Shown here: positions 31,949 to 40,532 of the stretch, in pieces
How the letters are laid out: each line of letters opens with the position of its first letter
How positions within the stretch are numbered: the stretch's first letter is position 1
Source of the DNA: Rhodococcus sp. HM1
Lineage (GTDB): Bacteria > Actinomycetota > Actinomycetes > Mycobacteriales > Mycobacteriaceae
Reading direction: 5' to 3'
Length of the DNA: 64,000 bases
Assembly: GCF_023218075.1 (NCBI RefSeq)
Contig: NZ_JALPTB010000030.1
Span: forward strand, 1 to 64,000
Notes under the pieces: generated by a model
Seen by the model: only the letters and a program-made list of their open reading frames with translations
What the model was told of the DNA's origin: nothing
The model's database searches: none
Made by a program: the position numbers and the translations under genes

Positions 31949-32901
31949 CCGTCGACGTCTATCTGACCCCGGCCGAACTCGACGAGGCGTTGCGGGCCGA
32001 CGCGCGCCGCGGCCTGACCGCGACCCCGAAGTGGCTGTCGCCGACCTGGCTGTACGACGAGCGCGGCGGGGACCTGTTCGAACAGATCACCCGGCTGCCC
32101 GAGTACTATCCGACCCGCACCGAACGTGCTCTGCTGAAAGCGTTCTCGGCGGACATCGCGGACACGATGCGGCCCGAGCTGCTCGTCGAACTGGGGTCCG
32201 GATCGTCGGAGAAGACCCGGTTGCTGCTCGACGCGCTCGCCCCCTACCTGCACACCTACGTCCCGCAGGACGTGTCCGAGTCCGCCCTGCAGGGCGCGGT
32301 CGCCCGCCTGTCCGCCGACTACCCCGACCTCACGGTGCGCGGGGTGGTCGGGGACTTCACCGGTTCGCTGAGCCATCTGCCCGACGGGGGCCGGCGGATG
32401 ATCGCGTTTCTCGGGGGCACCATCGGCAACCTGGTCCCGGCCGAGCGGGCGGAGTTCCTGGCCGAACTCGCCGCGACCCTCGACAAGGGGGAGTGGCTGC
32501 TGCTCGGCGTCGGTCTCGTCGTCGACCCGGAGATCGTCGTCCCCGCGTACGACGACGCGGCCGGCGTCACCGCCGAATTCGACCGCAACGTGCTGCATGT
32601 GCTCAATCACCGGCTCGGGGCGAACTTCGAACCGGATCGTTTCCGGCACGTGGCGCTGTGGGACGCGGACAACGAGTGGATCGAGATGCGGCTCGAGGCC
32701 ACCGCGGCGATGACGGTGCAGATTCCCGGCCTGGACCTCGAGGTGTCCTTCGACGAGGGTGAGCAGCTACGCACGGAGATCTCCGCGAAGTTCCGGCTCG
32801 ACGGCATCGCCCGCGAACTCACCGACGCCGGGTTCGTCGTCCGCCACGAATGGGTCGACCCCGACGACCGGTTCGCACTGATCGGGGCGTCGCGTCGCTG
32901 A
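31945..32901 (+). CDS. egtD: Histidine N-alpha-methyltransferase EgtD
   Basis: A 318-residue SAM-dependent methyltransferase that converts histidine to hercynine (trimethylhistidine), the first committed step of ergothioneine synthesis. LVELGSGSSEKTRLLLDA (about 79-96) binds SAM; PEYYPTRTERALL and FLGGTIGNLVP are family signatures. Length is normal. The last 135 bp overlap, on the opposite strand, the open 3' end of the EamA-family gene. Confidence 0.96.
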   Translation: MTVDVYLTPAELDEALRADARRGLTATPKWLSPTWLYDERGGDLFEQITRLPEYYPTRTERALLKAFSADIADTMRPELLVELGSGSSEKTRLLLDALAPYLHTYVPQDVSESALQGAVARLSADYPDLTVRGVVGDFTGSLSHLPDGGRRMIAFLGGTIGNLVPAERAEFLAELAATLDKGEWLLLGVGLVVDPEIVVPAYDDAAGVTAEFDRNVLHVLNHRLGANFEPDRFRHVALWDADNEWIEMRLEATAAMTVQIPGLDLEVSFDEGEQLRTEISAKFRLDGIARELTDAGFVVRHEWVDPDDRFALIGASRR

Positions 32902-33774
32902 CCGGTTGCGGACCGTGGTTGCCGCGCACAGGATCACGGCGGCACCCCCGACGAGGACGGGCACCGTCGGCGGTTCGCCGAGAAGCACCGCGGCCCAGCA
33001 GATCGTCATCACCGGCTGGGTGAGCTGGATCTGGCTCACCCGCGTCATCGGGCCGATCGCCAGACCCCGGTACCAGGCGAAGAAGCCCAGGAACATGCTC
33101 ACCGCGGCCAGATAGGCGAACGCTGCCCACTCGGTGGCCGTGCCCGTGGGCCGGTGGTCGACTACGGCGAGCACGGTCACGGCGAGCGTGACCGGTGCGC
33201 TGAGCACGAGCGCCCACGAAATGGTCTGCCAGGAACCGAGTTCGCGCGCCAGCAGGCCACCTTCGGCGTAGCCGATCGCGGCGGCGACGACGGCGGCGAG
33301 CAGCAGCAGGTCGGCCGGATGCAATCCGCTGAACTCACCCGACTGCAGCATGCCGAATGCCACCGCGGCGGTCGCGGAAACGGCGGCGGTGACCCAGAAC
33401 GACGGCGCCGGCCGGTCCCGGCCCCGCACCACGGCGGCGACCGCGGTCGCCGCGGGGAGCAGCGCGATCACCACTGCACCGTGGGTCGCGGACGTCGTGG
33501 TCAATGCGTATGCGGTGAGGACAGGGAACCCGATCACGACCCCGCCGGCGACCACCGCGAGCCGCATCCACTGCGCGCCGCGGGGACGTCGCTGCCGAGT
33601 GAGGGCCAGTGCGGCGGCCGCGAGCAGGGCCGCGACGACCGCCCGCCCGATTCCGACGAAGATCGCGGACATCGCGCCGTCGTGCACCGCGATCCGGGTC
33701 AGCGGCAGGGTGAGGGAGAACGCGGCCACACCCGCCAGACCCCATCCCAGACCGCTTCTCGGGGTCGATAGCAC
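32767..33774 (-). CDS. EamA/DMT-family transporter
   Basis: About 335 residues with ten predicted membrane helices and two EamA repeats (LGWGLAGVAAFSLTLPLTR ...; SWALVLSAPVTLAVTVLAVV ...), typical of metabolite exporters. GTG 33774 is preferred because the first helix follows directly; an in-frame ATG at 33813 would overlap the divergent mocR start. The transporter fold ends around residue 288. About 48 further residues are hydrophilic and antisense to the egtD 3' end, because no stop codon occurs earlier. It is divergent from a MocR regulator, which probably controls it. Confidence 0.85.
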   Translation of the reverse strand: MLSTPRSGLGWGLAGVAAFSLTLPLTRIAVHDGAMSAIFVGIGRAVVAALLAAAALALTRQRRPRGAQWMRLAVVAGGVVIGFPVLTAYALTTTSATHGAVVIALLPAATAVAAVVRGRDRPAPSFWVTAAVSATAAVAFGMLQSGEFSGLHPADLLLLAAVVAAAIGYAEGGLLARELGSWQTISWALVLSAPVTLAVTVLAVVDHRPTGTATEWAAFAYLAAVSMFLGFFAWYRGLAIGPMTRVSQIQLTQPVMTICWAAVLLGEPPTVPVLVGGAAVILCAATTVRNRSATRRPDQCEPVVGVDPFVADDEPGVGEFAGDAVEPELRGDLRA

Positions 33775-33788
33775 CTGGCTGTGCGCGG

Positions 33789-33803
33789 TAGTAGCGCTAC
33801 TAT
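33789..33803. promoter_or_regulatory. Palindromic operator and -10 of mocR
   Basis: A perfect 14-bp palindrome TAGTAGCGCTACTA (33789-33802) overlaps TACTAT (33798-33803), which ends 8 nt before the mocR ATG, so mocR looks leaderless. A further half-site-like AGCAGTAGTG lies just inside the coding region. This is a likely site for autoregulation and for control of the exporter. Confidence 0.6.
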
Positions 33804-33811
33804 TGGCTCTC

Positions 33812-35230
33812 ATGTCCGACGATAGCAGTAGTGCCCGGATCGTGTCCGATCTTCGGCGCTGGATCGCGACCGCACCGCCGGGCGCGAAACTCCCGTCGAC
33901 GCGCGCCCTCGTCGCGAAGTACGGCGCCAGCCCGGTCACCGTGCAGGCCGCGCTGCGGACGCTCCAAGCGCAGGGATCGGTGGAAAGCCGCCCCGGGGTA
34001 GGCACTTTCGTCCGCGCCGTCCGGGTGGCGGGACCCAGGGACTACGGGTGGCAGACCGCGGCGCTCGGTTCGCCGGACCGCCGTGTACCGCGGCTGCCCG
34101 CCTCGCTCCGCACCCTCCCGAACGATGTGATCGCGCTGCACTCCGGCTACCCCGACCGCGAACTGCTACCGGAGCGGCTGGTGCGAAGTGCCTTCGGTCG
34201 CGTCGCCCGCAGCGACGCCGTCGTCGGGCGCCCACCGACCGCGGGCCTCCCCGAACTCCAGGCCTGGTTCGCGACCGAACTCGGGGCGGAGACCCCGCTC
34301 GGTGTGGCACCCCCGACGCCGAGCGACACCGTCGTCGTCCCCGGCAGCCAGAGCGGGCTCAGCGCCGCATTCCACGCGCTGGTCGGAGCCGGCAACCCGC
34401 TGCTCGTGGAATCACCCACCTACTGGGGCGCGATGGTCGCGGCCGCGCAGGCCGGCGTGCAGGTCGTGCCCGTCCCCAGTAGCGCCGGCGGCCCGGACCT
34501 CGGTGAACTCGCCCGCGCATTCGACCGCACCGGAGCCCGTGTCTTCTACGCGCAACCGAACTTCGCGAATCCCACCGGCGCGCAGTGGTCGCCGGACCTG
34601 GCCGACGACGTCCTCCGCCTCGTCCGCGACGCCGGGGCCTTCCTCGTCGAGGACGACTGGGCACACGACTTCGGGATCACCGCCGATCCGGTGCCGCTCG
34701 CGACGCGTGACGACAGCGGGCACGTCGTCTACGTCCGGTCGCTGACCAAGAGCGTGTCCCCGGCCGTGCGGGTCGCCGGGATCGTCGCGCGGGGGCCCGC
34801 CCGCGACCGCATCCTCGCCGAAGTGCAGGCCCAGTCGATGTACGTCAGCGGTGTCCTCCAAGCGGTCGCCGTCGACGTCGTCACGCAACCCGGATGGCGC
34901 ACCCACCTGCGCGGCCTGCGGCCGCAACTTGCCGCCCGCCGGGATCTGCTCGCCCGGTCCCTGCGCGAGCACGCACCCGGGCTGCACCTCGACGCGCTGC
35001 CCGCGGGCGGGCTGAACCTGTGGGCGCGGCTGCCCGAGCACACCGACGTCACCGCACTCGTCCGGGACTGCGAGGCCGCGGGGGTCGTCGTGACCGCGGG
35101 CGACGAATGGTTTCCCGCCGAACCCACGGGCCCGCACCTGCGGATGAACTTCTCCGGTCCCGACCCGGGGGCGTTTCCCGACGCGGCCCGGATCATCGGC
35201 GAGGTCCTGGAACGTCAGCGGAAGGACTGA
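33812..35230 (+). CDS. MocR-type (GntR-aminotransferase) regulator
   Basis: A 472-residue fusion. The N-terminal winged HTH (about 8-65; PPGAKLPSTRALVAKYGAS, then TVQAALRTLQAQG) is GntR type. The rest is a class I aminotransferase fold with VPGSQSGLSAAFHAL, AQPNFANPTGAQWS and the PLP-lysine segment YVRSLTKSVSPAVRVAG. MocR proteins use bound PLP to sense vitamin B6 or amino compounds. It faces an EamA exporter and lies upstream of an MFS transporter on its own strand, so an efflux role is plausible. Confidence 0.93.
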   Translation: MSDDSSSARIVSDLRRWIATAPPGAKLPSTRALVAKYGASPVTVQAALRTLQAQGSVESRPGVGTFVRAVRVAGPRDYGWQTAALGSPDRRVPRLPASLRTLPNDVIALHSGYPDRELLPERLVRSAFGRVARSDAVVGRPPTAGLPELQAWFATELGAETPLGVAPPTPSDTVVVPGSQSGLSAAFHALVGAGNPLLVESPTYWGAMVAAAQAGVQVVPVPSSAGGPDLGELARAFDRTGARVFYAQPNFANPTGAQWSPDLADDVLRLVRDAGAFLVEDDWAHDFGITADPVPLATRDDSGHVVYVRSLTKSVSPAVRVAGIVARGPARDRILAEVQAQSMYVSGVLQAVAVDVVTQPGWRTHLRGLRPQLAARRDLLARSLREHAPGLHLDALPAGGLNLWARLPEHTDVTALVRDCEAAGVVVTAGDEWFPAEPTGPHLRMNFSGPDPGAFPDAARIIGEVLERQRKD

Positions 35231-35281
35231 ACAGACGGGCCGGTTGGACAGACACGGGTGGGGCACGGAAGCCTGATCGGT

Positions 35282-36502
35282 ATGGCTTCACCGCGACCCG
35301 CGCTGACGACCCCGGTTCTGCTGCTCATGGCGCTGGCGACCGGATTGTGTGTGGGCGCGAACTACGTCAACCAGCCGCTGCTCGACACCATCGCCACGGC
35401 CCTCGGCACCTCGCACTCGGCAGCCGCGTTCACCGTCACCGTCGCCCAGGTGTCCTATGCGCTCGGCCTGCTGTTCCTCGTGCCGCTCGGGGACATGCTC
35501 GACAAGCGACGACTCGCCGTCGGCCTGATGATCCTCGCGGCCGCCGGGCAGGTGGCCAGCGGATTCGCCCCGAACATCGGGGTCCTCACCGCCGGTATCG
35601 CCGTCACCGGCCTGTTCTCCGTCGCCGCGCAGGTGCTCGTGCCGTTCGCCGCGACCCTCGCCGAACCGGAACGGAGCGGCCGGGCGATCGGCACCGTGAT
35701 GAGCGGGTTGCTGCTGGGGATCCTGTCGGCGCGCAGCGTCGCCGGGCTGCTCGCCGAACTCGGGGGCTGGACCACCGTGTACCGGGCGGGGGCGGTCGCG
35801 CTCATCGTCGTCGCGGTCGCGCTGTGGCGGAAGCTGCCGAGCTCGCGGCCCACCGCCTCGACCGGCTACGCGGCGACGCTGCGGTCGCTCGGCACGCTCG
35901 CGCGCACGCATCGGCGGCTGCGCACCCGCGCGCTGTTCGGCGCGGTGTCGTTCGGATCGCTGGCGGCCCTGTTCTCGACGATGACGTTCCTGCTGGCCGG
36001 CGAACCCTACGGTTTCGGCGACGCGCAGATCGGCCTGGTCGGTCTCGCCGGGGCGGCCGGTGCGCTCGCCGCAAGCTTCGTGGGAAGGGCCGCGGATCGC
36101 GGATACGCCCGCCTCACGACCGGGATCTCCGTGGTCCTGCTCGTCGTGTCGTGGGCTGCGCTCGCCGCCGGTGGCCACAGCCTCGCGTGGTTCCTGATCG
36201 GGTTCGTCGCCGTCGACCTCGCGGTGCAGGGCGTGCACATCACCAACCAGAATGTCGTCTTCGCGCTGGATCCGGCGGCGCGGGCCCGCATGAACTCCGT
36301 GTACATGGTGGCGTACTTCGTCGGTGGGGCCTCCGGTTCGGCGCTGGGGACCGTCGCGTGGACGACGGCCGGATGGTCCGGGGCGTGCATCGCCGGTGTC
36401 GCCCTGGCGGTGACCGCGGTCGGCGTGTGGGCACTGGATCTGCGTGCCGAGCGCCTCGCGGTCACGACACCGCCGAAGACGGTCACCGCCGGTCGGAGGT
36501 AG
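35282..36502 (+). CDS. MFS transporter
   Basis: A 406-residue protein with twelve predicted membrane helices. The cytoplasmic loop LGDMLDKRRLAVGLMIL between helices 2 and 3 is the MFS motif A. NYVNQPLLDTIATALG in helix 1 places it near the YnfM/YtbD-type drug or metabolite efflux branch. ATG 35282 is preferred over GTG 35258 because the latter adds only a short polar leader. It follows mocR by about 50 bp and may be co-transcribed with it. The substrate is unknown. Confidence 0.87.
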   Translation: MASPRPALTTPVLLLMALATGLCVGANYVNQPLLDTIATALGTSHSAAAFTVTVAQVSYALGLLFLVPLGDMLDKRRLAVGLMILAAAGQVASGFAPNIGVLTAGIAVTGLFSVAAQVLVPFAATLAEPERSGRAIGTVMSGLLLGILSARSVAGLLAELGGWTTVYRAGAVALIVVAVALWRKLPSSRPTASTGYAATLRSLGTLARTHRRLRTRALFGAVSFGSLAALFSTMTFLLAGEPYGFGDAQIGLVGLAGAAGALAASFVGRAADRGYARLTTGISVVLLVVSWAALAAGGHSLAWFLIGFVAVDLAVQGVHITNQNVVFALDPAARARMNSVYMVAYFVGGASGSALGTVAWTTAGWSGACIAGVALAVTAVGVWALDLRAERLAVTTPPKTVTAGRR

Positions 36503-36511
36503 CCGCGCCGA

Positions 36512-37630
36512 TCAGGGTCGCGCTCCCACACCGGTGGCCAGTTCCTGTATCCGGCCGCGCACGCTGTCCGGCGCCAGCGGCGGGGTCGGCAGGCCGGCGC
36601 CGGAGCGCAGTCCGTCGACGAACTCCCGGAGAACCTCGACGGGGGAGTGGGCCGGTGACCAGCCCAGCTCGGATCGTGCCCGGGCACAGTCCATCAGCGG
36701 CAGCCGCAGGACGGTGTCGAACAGCCCGGGCTCGGCCGGGGCGAGGTGGGTGTGCCACGCGGCGGCCGCCGCGGACCGGACGAGACCGCTACGCACCGGG
36801 ACGACCCGGGCACCGAGCAGATCACCGAGGGTGTGGGCGTCGACCGGGGGTTCGGCGGCGAGGTTGAAGGGACCGCGCACCGGTCGCAGCACGGCCCGGA
36901 CGTAGGCATCGGCGACGTCGTCGGCGTGCAGAATCTGCATGCTCAGACCGGGCATGTCGGGGACCACGGGGATCGCGCGCACCAGCGAACCGGGGACGAA
37001 CGGGCCCCCGAAAATTCGGCGCTGCGCCGACGCCGAGCCGCGCTGGAAGATGAAACCGGGACGCATCCGCACGACCCGGATCTGCGGGTGGTCGCGTTCG
37101 AACACGTCGAGCCACCGTTCGAGATAAGCCTTCTCCCGCGGATACGCCGCGCCCGGCCAGCCGTGGGTCGGCCACGACTCGTCGACGGCGTGCCCGTCCT
37201 CCGGGCCCGGCGAGTAGGCGCCCACCGACGACGCGACCACGATCACCGGAACCTGCGCGTCCGCCGCCGCGGTGAGCGTCCGGATCGTGCCGAGGACATT
37301 GTTCTCCCACGTCTTCTCGGGTTTGTGCGTGGGATGGAACAGCCACGCGAGATGGATCAGAGCGCCGGCGCCGCGCATCGTGGAGTCCAGCTCCGCGGTC
37401 GCGACGTCGACCGCCTCGAACCGGGCCTTCGGAGCGGTCCATTCGGTGGCGCGGCGCGCAACGCCGAGTATCGATTTCACGGCGTCCTGCTCGCCGAGCG
37501 CCCGTACCACGGCGGTGCCCACGTTACCCGTCGCACCGGTCACCACCACGTGGAGTCCGGACGGTGCCGCCTGTGTCTCCTCGCGCTGTGTCTCCTCGCG
37601 CTGTGTCTCCTCGCTCATGGACCGGGGCAT
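36512..37630 (-). CDS. NAD-dependent epimerase/dehydratase (extended SDR)
   Basis: A 372-residue SDR protein. VVVTGATGNVGTAVVRAL (about 29-46) binds NAD(P). The catalytic pair lies in SSVGAYSPG and YPREKAYLE (YxxxK). The substrate loop and C-terminus do not reveal the substrate. The first 20 residues contain three REETQ/SEETQ units encoded by a 15-bp tandem repeat; ATG 37618 is an alternative start just before that repeat. It is convergent with the MFS gene (9 bp apart). Confidence 0.85.
   Translation of the reverse strand: MPRSMSEETQREETQREETQAAPSGLHVVVTGATGNVGTAVVRALGEQDAVKSILGVARRATEWTAPKARFEAVDVATAELDSTMRGAGALIHLAWLFHPTHKPEKTWENNVLGTIRTLTAAADAQVPVIVVASSVGAYSPGPEDGHAVDESWPTHGWPGAAYPREKAYLERWLDVFERDHPQIRVVRMRPGFIFQRGSASAQRRIFGGPFVPGSLVRAIPVVPDMPGLSMQILHADDVADAYVRAVLRPVRGPFNLAAEPPVDAHTLGDLLGARVVPVRSGLVRSAAAAAWHTHLAPAEPGLFDTVLRLPLMDCARARSELGWSPAHSPVEVLREFVDGLRSGAGLPTPPLAPDSVRGRIQELATGVGARP
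37571..37615. repeat. Three tandem 15-bp units at the epimerase N-terminus
   Basis: CTGTGTCTCCTCGCG at 37571-37585 and 37586-37600 are identical; the third copy at 37601-37615 differs only in the last base. In frame they encode repeated EETQR-like pentapeptides. Copy-number change would alter the protein by five residues without a frameshift. Confidence 0.9.
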
Positions 37631-37669
37631 ACCCGCAGCCCGCCGCGGCCAATCGGCGCGTCGCGACGG

Positions 37670-40249
37670 TCAGGTCAGGTCGGTCGTGGGAAGCAGCCGC
37701 AGCTCCCGCGCGCGGCCCACCGCTTCGTAGCGCGTGTGCACACCGAGTTTGCGGTAGATGCTGCGCAGCTGGGTCTTCACCGTGTTCGGGGAGACGAACA
37801 GTTCCTTGGCGATCTCCCCGAGCGTCGATCCGCGCGCGAGCAGCGCCAGCACTCCCGCTTCCCGCGGCGACAACTCGACCCGGGCGATGGTGTCGACGAA
37901 TATCGACTCGACCGGTCCACCCGGCACCGCCGTGCCGCTCCACGCGACCAGCGTCTCGACGTAGCGCGGGGGCAGCGTTGTGAATGCGCGGCGATTGCCG
38001 AGCCGGACGGAGAGCATGCACGCGCGGTTCCAGGCACGCACGGCGTCGTCGTGCCCGTCCCGATCGACCTGGGCCGCAGCCTCGAGCAACAGGGCCTCGA
38101 GGTGGGCGCGCGGATAACCGCAGTCCGTCCAGGAGACTCGTTTGAGCAGTTTCGACGCGACCTCGGGGTGACCTGTGAGCAGTTCGACGCGCGCGGCCGC
38201 CACCACCAGGAACGGGTGGTTGGACGGCTCCTCGTCGACCGTCGCACGAGCTAGATTGCCGTTGCCGAGCGCGAGTTGCAGGTCCACCTCGACGGCGGTG
38301 AGCAGTACCCGGGAGAACGCACCGGCCGAGTGCTTGTCACTGTGCGCAGCGATGGCCTGGTGCAACCAGGTCAGACCCGAGTAGGCGTCGTGGGTGGCCA
38401 GCGCGTACTGCGAGTGGGCGTAGGCGACGAACGCCCACAGCTCTTCGCGCACACTCGGCCGGCCGAGGAGTTCGAGCGTTTCCTTCGCGGGGGCGAGGTC
38501 GAGCACATCGAGATGCTGCAGGACCGCCGCCGTCCGGCCGGAAACCTTGGCTGCGCCGGACCACGACCCGGCGTTGTCGTAGCGGCGGGCCCGGTCGAGC
38601 CATTCGCGGACCCGGGTGTTGTCGCCGGCCAGCGCCCAGCCCAGCGCCGAGCCCCCGGCGGATTGGTGTGCCACGAAACCCAGTTCGTACGACACGCCAC
38701 TCTGGTAGGCGCGCCGAAAGATGGTCGTCGCCTCGGGCAGGTGCCCGGCGAGCTGCAAGGTCAGGGCCCACTGCATCCGCAACAGCGGCAGCTGTTCACC
38801 GAAGGCGGCGGGCCGGCGGGCCGTGATGCTCGACACGAGCGGTTCGAACTGCAGGGTGCGCGTCGCGGCCTCCGCGATGCGGCCGCCCCGGCGCAGCGCG
38901 ATCGTCTGCGCGGTCGCCACGTACAAGTGGTTGACGGCTTCGGTGTGGCGGGCCGGATCCGTGAGGGTCGCGGGGTCGTCGACGAGTTGCTCCCCCAGGA
39001 TCGGATGGTCGTCGATCATCGAGGTGACCAGGGCCCGCCCGGCCCGCAGCTCGGGATTGTCGACGAGCACGTCGTCGGGCAGCGCCCGCATCACCCGGAC
39101 GAGCTCACCGAACCGGTTCGAGGCCATGTCCACCCAGGAACGCCGGACGATTTCCGCTGCGAGAGCCCAGTTTCCGGATTCGGCTGCATAGAGCGCCGCC
39201 GCCGAGGGCCTGTCCGCATCCATCTCGGACCGGGCGAGCCGGGCCAGCAGCTCGTCGAGACGGCCGGGGTTCTCCCGGCGGGACACGGCCATCACCCGCT
39301 CACGGAGGGCCGGCGGCCACCACCAGGTGGGGGCGTCGACACCGAACGAGCCGACCATCAGGCCGACCGTCTCGAGGTGCACCATGAGCCGGCCCGCGTC
39401 CGGGCGCCCGGTCAATGTGACGGCGTCCTCCGGGGTGATGCGGCTCGCGGCGGCGATCGACAGCGCGAACGCCCGATGTTCGGGGCCGAGGCGCGCGAGA
39501 CGCTCGTCGACGTACTTGTCGAGGAGCGCGGCCACACCCGGATCGGGCAGACCGTGCTGACCGGTACGGCTGGTCGGGCGGTTGCGCACGACCGCGGCCG
39601 CGGCGGACACCAGCGCCGGCACCCCGCCGAGCGCGTTGTGCAGGTCGCCGAGCGCCGCATCGTGCAGGGTGACCCCGTGCCGGTGGAACAGTTCGGTGGT
39701 TTCCTCCCGGGTGAACGCCAGGTCGTCGGCGGAGACGAACGTGGAGTCGATGCCGCGGGCGGTGATGCTCAGCAGCGCGGAGGTGCTGCCCTGCATGCAC
39801 GCGATCACGTCGACGGTGTGGGACTCGTCGAGCAGATCGAGCAGCGGGGCGATGAGGGTCCGTCCGGTCGTGACGGGTACCCCGGACAGGACCAGCACGA
39901 TCGGTGTCTCCGACGAGTCCAGGACCCGGACGAGAAGATCGCGCGGACCCGCGGTGGCTTCCGGCACGGCGAGCCCGGCGCGCCGGCAACAGTCCAGGAC
40001 CACGGCCCAGACCTCGTCCTCGGTGGCATCGTCCGGCAGCGGCGGCACCCACAGCACGGAACGGTCGGGGGTGCCGCCGGCATGCAGCCACGACGCGACC
40101 AGCGTGCGTTTGCCGAAACCGGCCGGCGCGAAGACCATCGTCAGCGCCGACTCACGGTCGAGCAGGGCGGACAGTCGGGGTCGTGGCAGCGCACTGCGCA
40201 GCGCCCGCCACGACGGCACCCCGGCGCGACCGGGGGTCGGAACGCTCAC
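37670..40249 (-). CDS. Large LuxR-family (MalT/LAL-like) regulator
   Basis: An 859-residue protein. Residues about 35-300 form an AAA/NB-ARC-like ATPase domain, about 330-770 a helical TPR-like region, and about 790-850 the LuxR HTH (LSPREAGVLALLARGSTLGEIA, then SPNTVKTQLRSIYRKLGV). The Walker A reads APAGFGKRTLVAS, with Arg in place of the usual Ser/Thr right after the lysine. GTG 40249 has AAGGAG 6 nt upstream. LAL regulators activate catabolic or secondary-metabolite genes on ligand binding. It is divergent from a luciferase-like oxidoreductase, a possible target. Confidence 0.9.
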   Translation of the reverse strand: MSVPTPGRAGVPSWRALRSALPRPRLSALLDRESALTMVFAPAGFGKRTLVASWLHAGGTPDRSVLWVPPLPDDATEDEVWAVVLDCCRRAGLAVPEATAGPRDLLVRVLDSSETPIVLVLSGVPVTTGRTLIAPLLDLLDESHTVDVIACMQGSTSALLSITARGIDSTFVSADDLAFTREETTELFHRHGVTLHDAALGDLHNALGGVPALVSAAAAVVRNRPTSRTGQHGLPDPGVAALLDKYVDERLARLGPEHRAFALSIAAASRITPEDAVTLTGRPDAGRLMVHLETVGLMVGSFGVDAPTWWWPPALRERVMAVSRRENPGRLDELLARLARSEMDADRPSAAALYAAESGNWALAAEIVRRSWVDMASNRFGELVRVMRALPDDVLVDNPELRAGRALVTSMIDDHPILGEQLVDDPATLTDPARHTEAVNHLYVATAQTIALRRGGRIAEAATRTLQFEPLVSSITARRPAAFGEQLPLLRMQWALTLQLAGHLPEATTIFRRAYQSGVSYELGFVAHQSAGGSALGWALAGDNTRVREWLDRARRYDNAGSWSGAAKVSGRTAAVLQHLDVLDLAPAKETLELLGRPSVREELWAFVAYAHSQYALATHDAYSGLTWLHQAIAAHSDKHSAGAFSRVLLTAVEVDLQLALGNGNLARATVDEEPSNHPFLVVAAARVELLTGHPEVASKLLKRVSWTDCGYPRAHLEALLLEAAAQVDRDGHDDAVRAWNRACMLSVRLGNRRAFTTLPPRYVETLVAWSGTAVPGGPVESIFVDTIARVELSPREAGVLALLARGSTLGEIAKELFVSPNTVKTQLRSIYRKLGVHTRYEAVGRARELRLLPTTDLT

Positions 40250-40532
40250 GCGGACTCCTTCGACAAAGCACGAGCTGAACGAAGGCCACCGCTCCCGATC
40301 GGGGGCGTCCCCTCCGGGCCATCGTCAGCTCAGCGTATCCAACAGCATGACGAATCGGACAATCTGCCCCCGATGTCGTCTCACCCCATGATGGTGGTGG
40401 TGGGCAGCGACTTTTGCAACGGCCCATATGCAAACCCGGCCTTCGGGAACGCTGTCGACACGAACTCGGGAGTTTTGGTCACGGCGAGAACATCCCTGGG
40501 CTTCGTGACCGGCGGGCGCAAGACTCCGTGAG

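Noticed and set aside
33775-33813. An ATG at 33813 as the EamA transporter start
   Set aside because: It would place the start codon over the divergent mocR start and promoter. GTG 33774 directly precedes the first membrane helix.
37571-37615. The tandem 15-bp units as a CRISPR or minisatellite
   Set aside because: There are only three contiguous units without spacers, and they are in frame inside a coding region.
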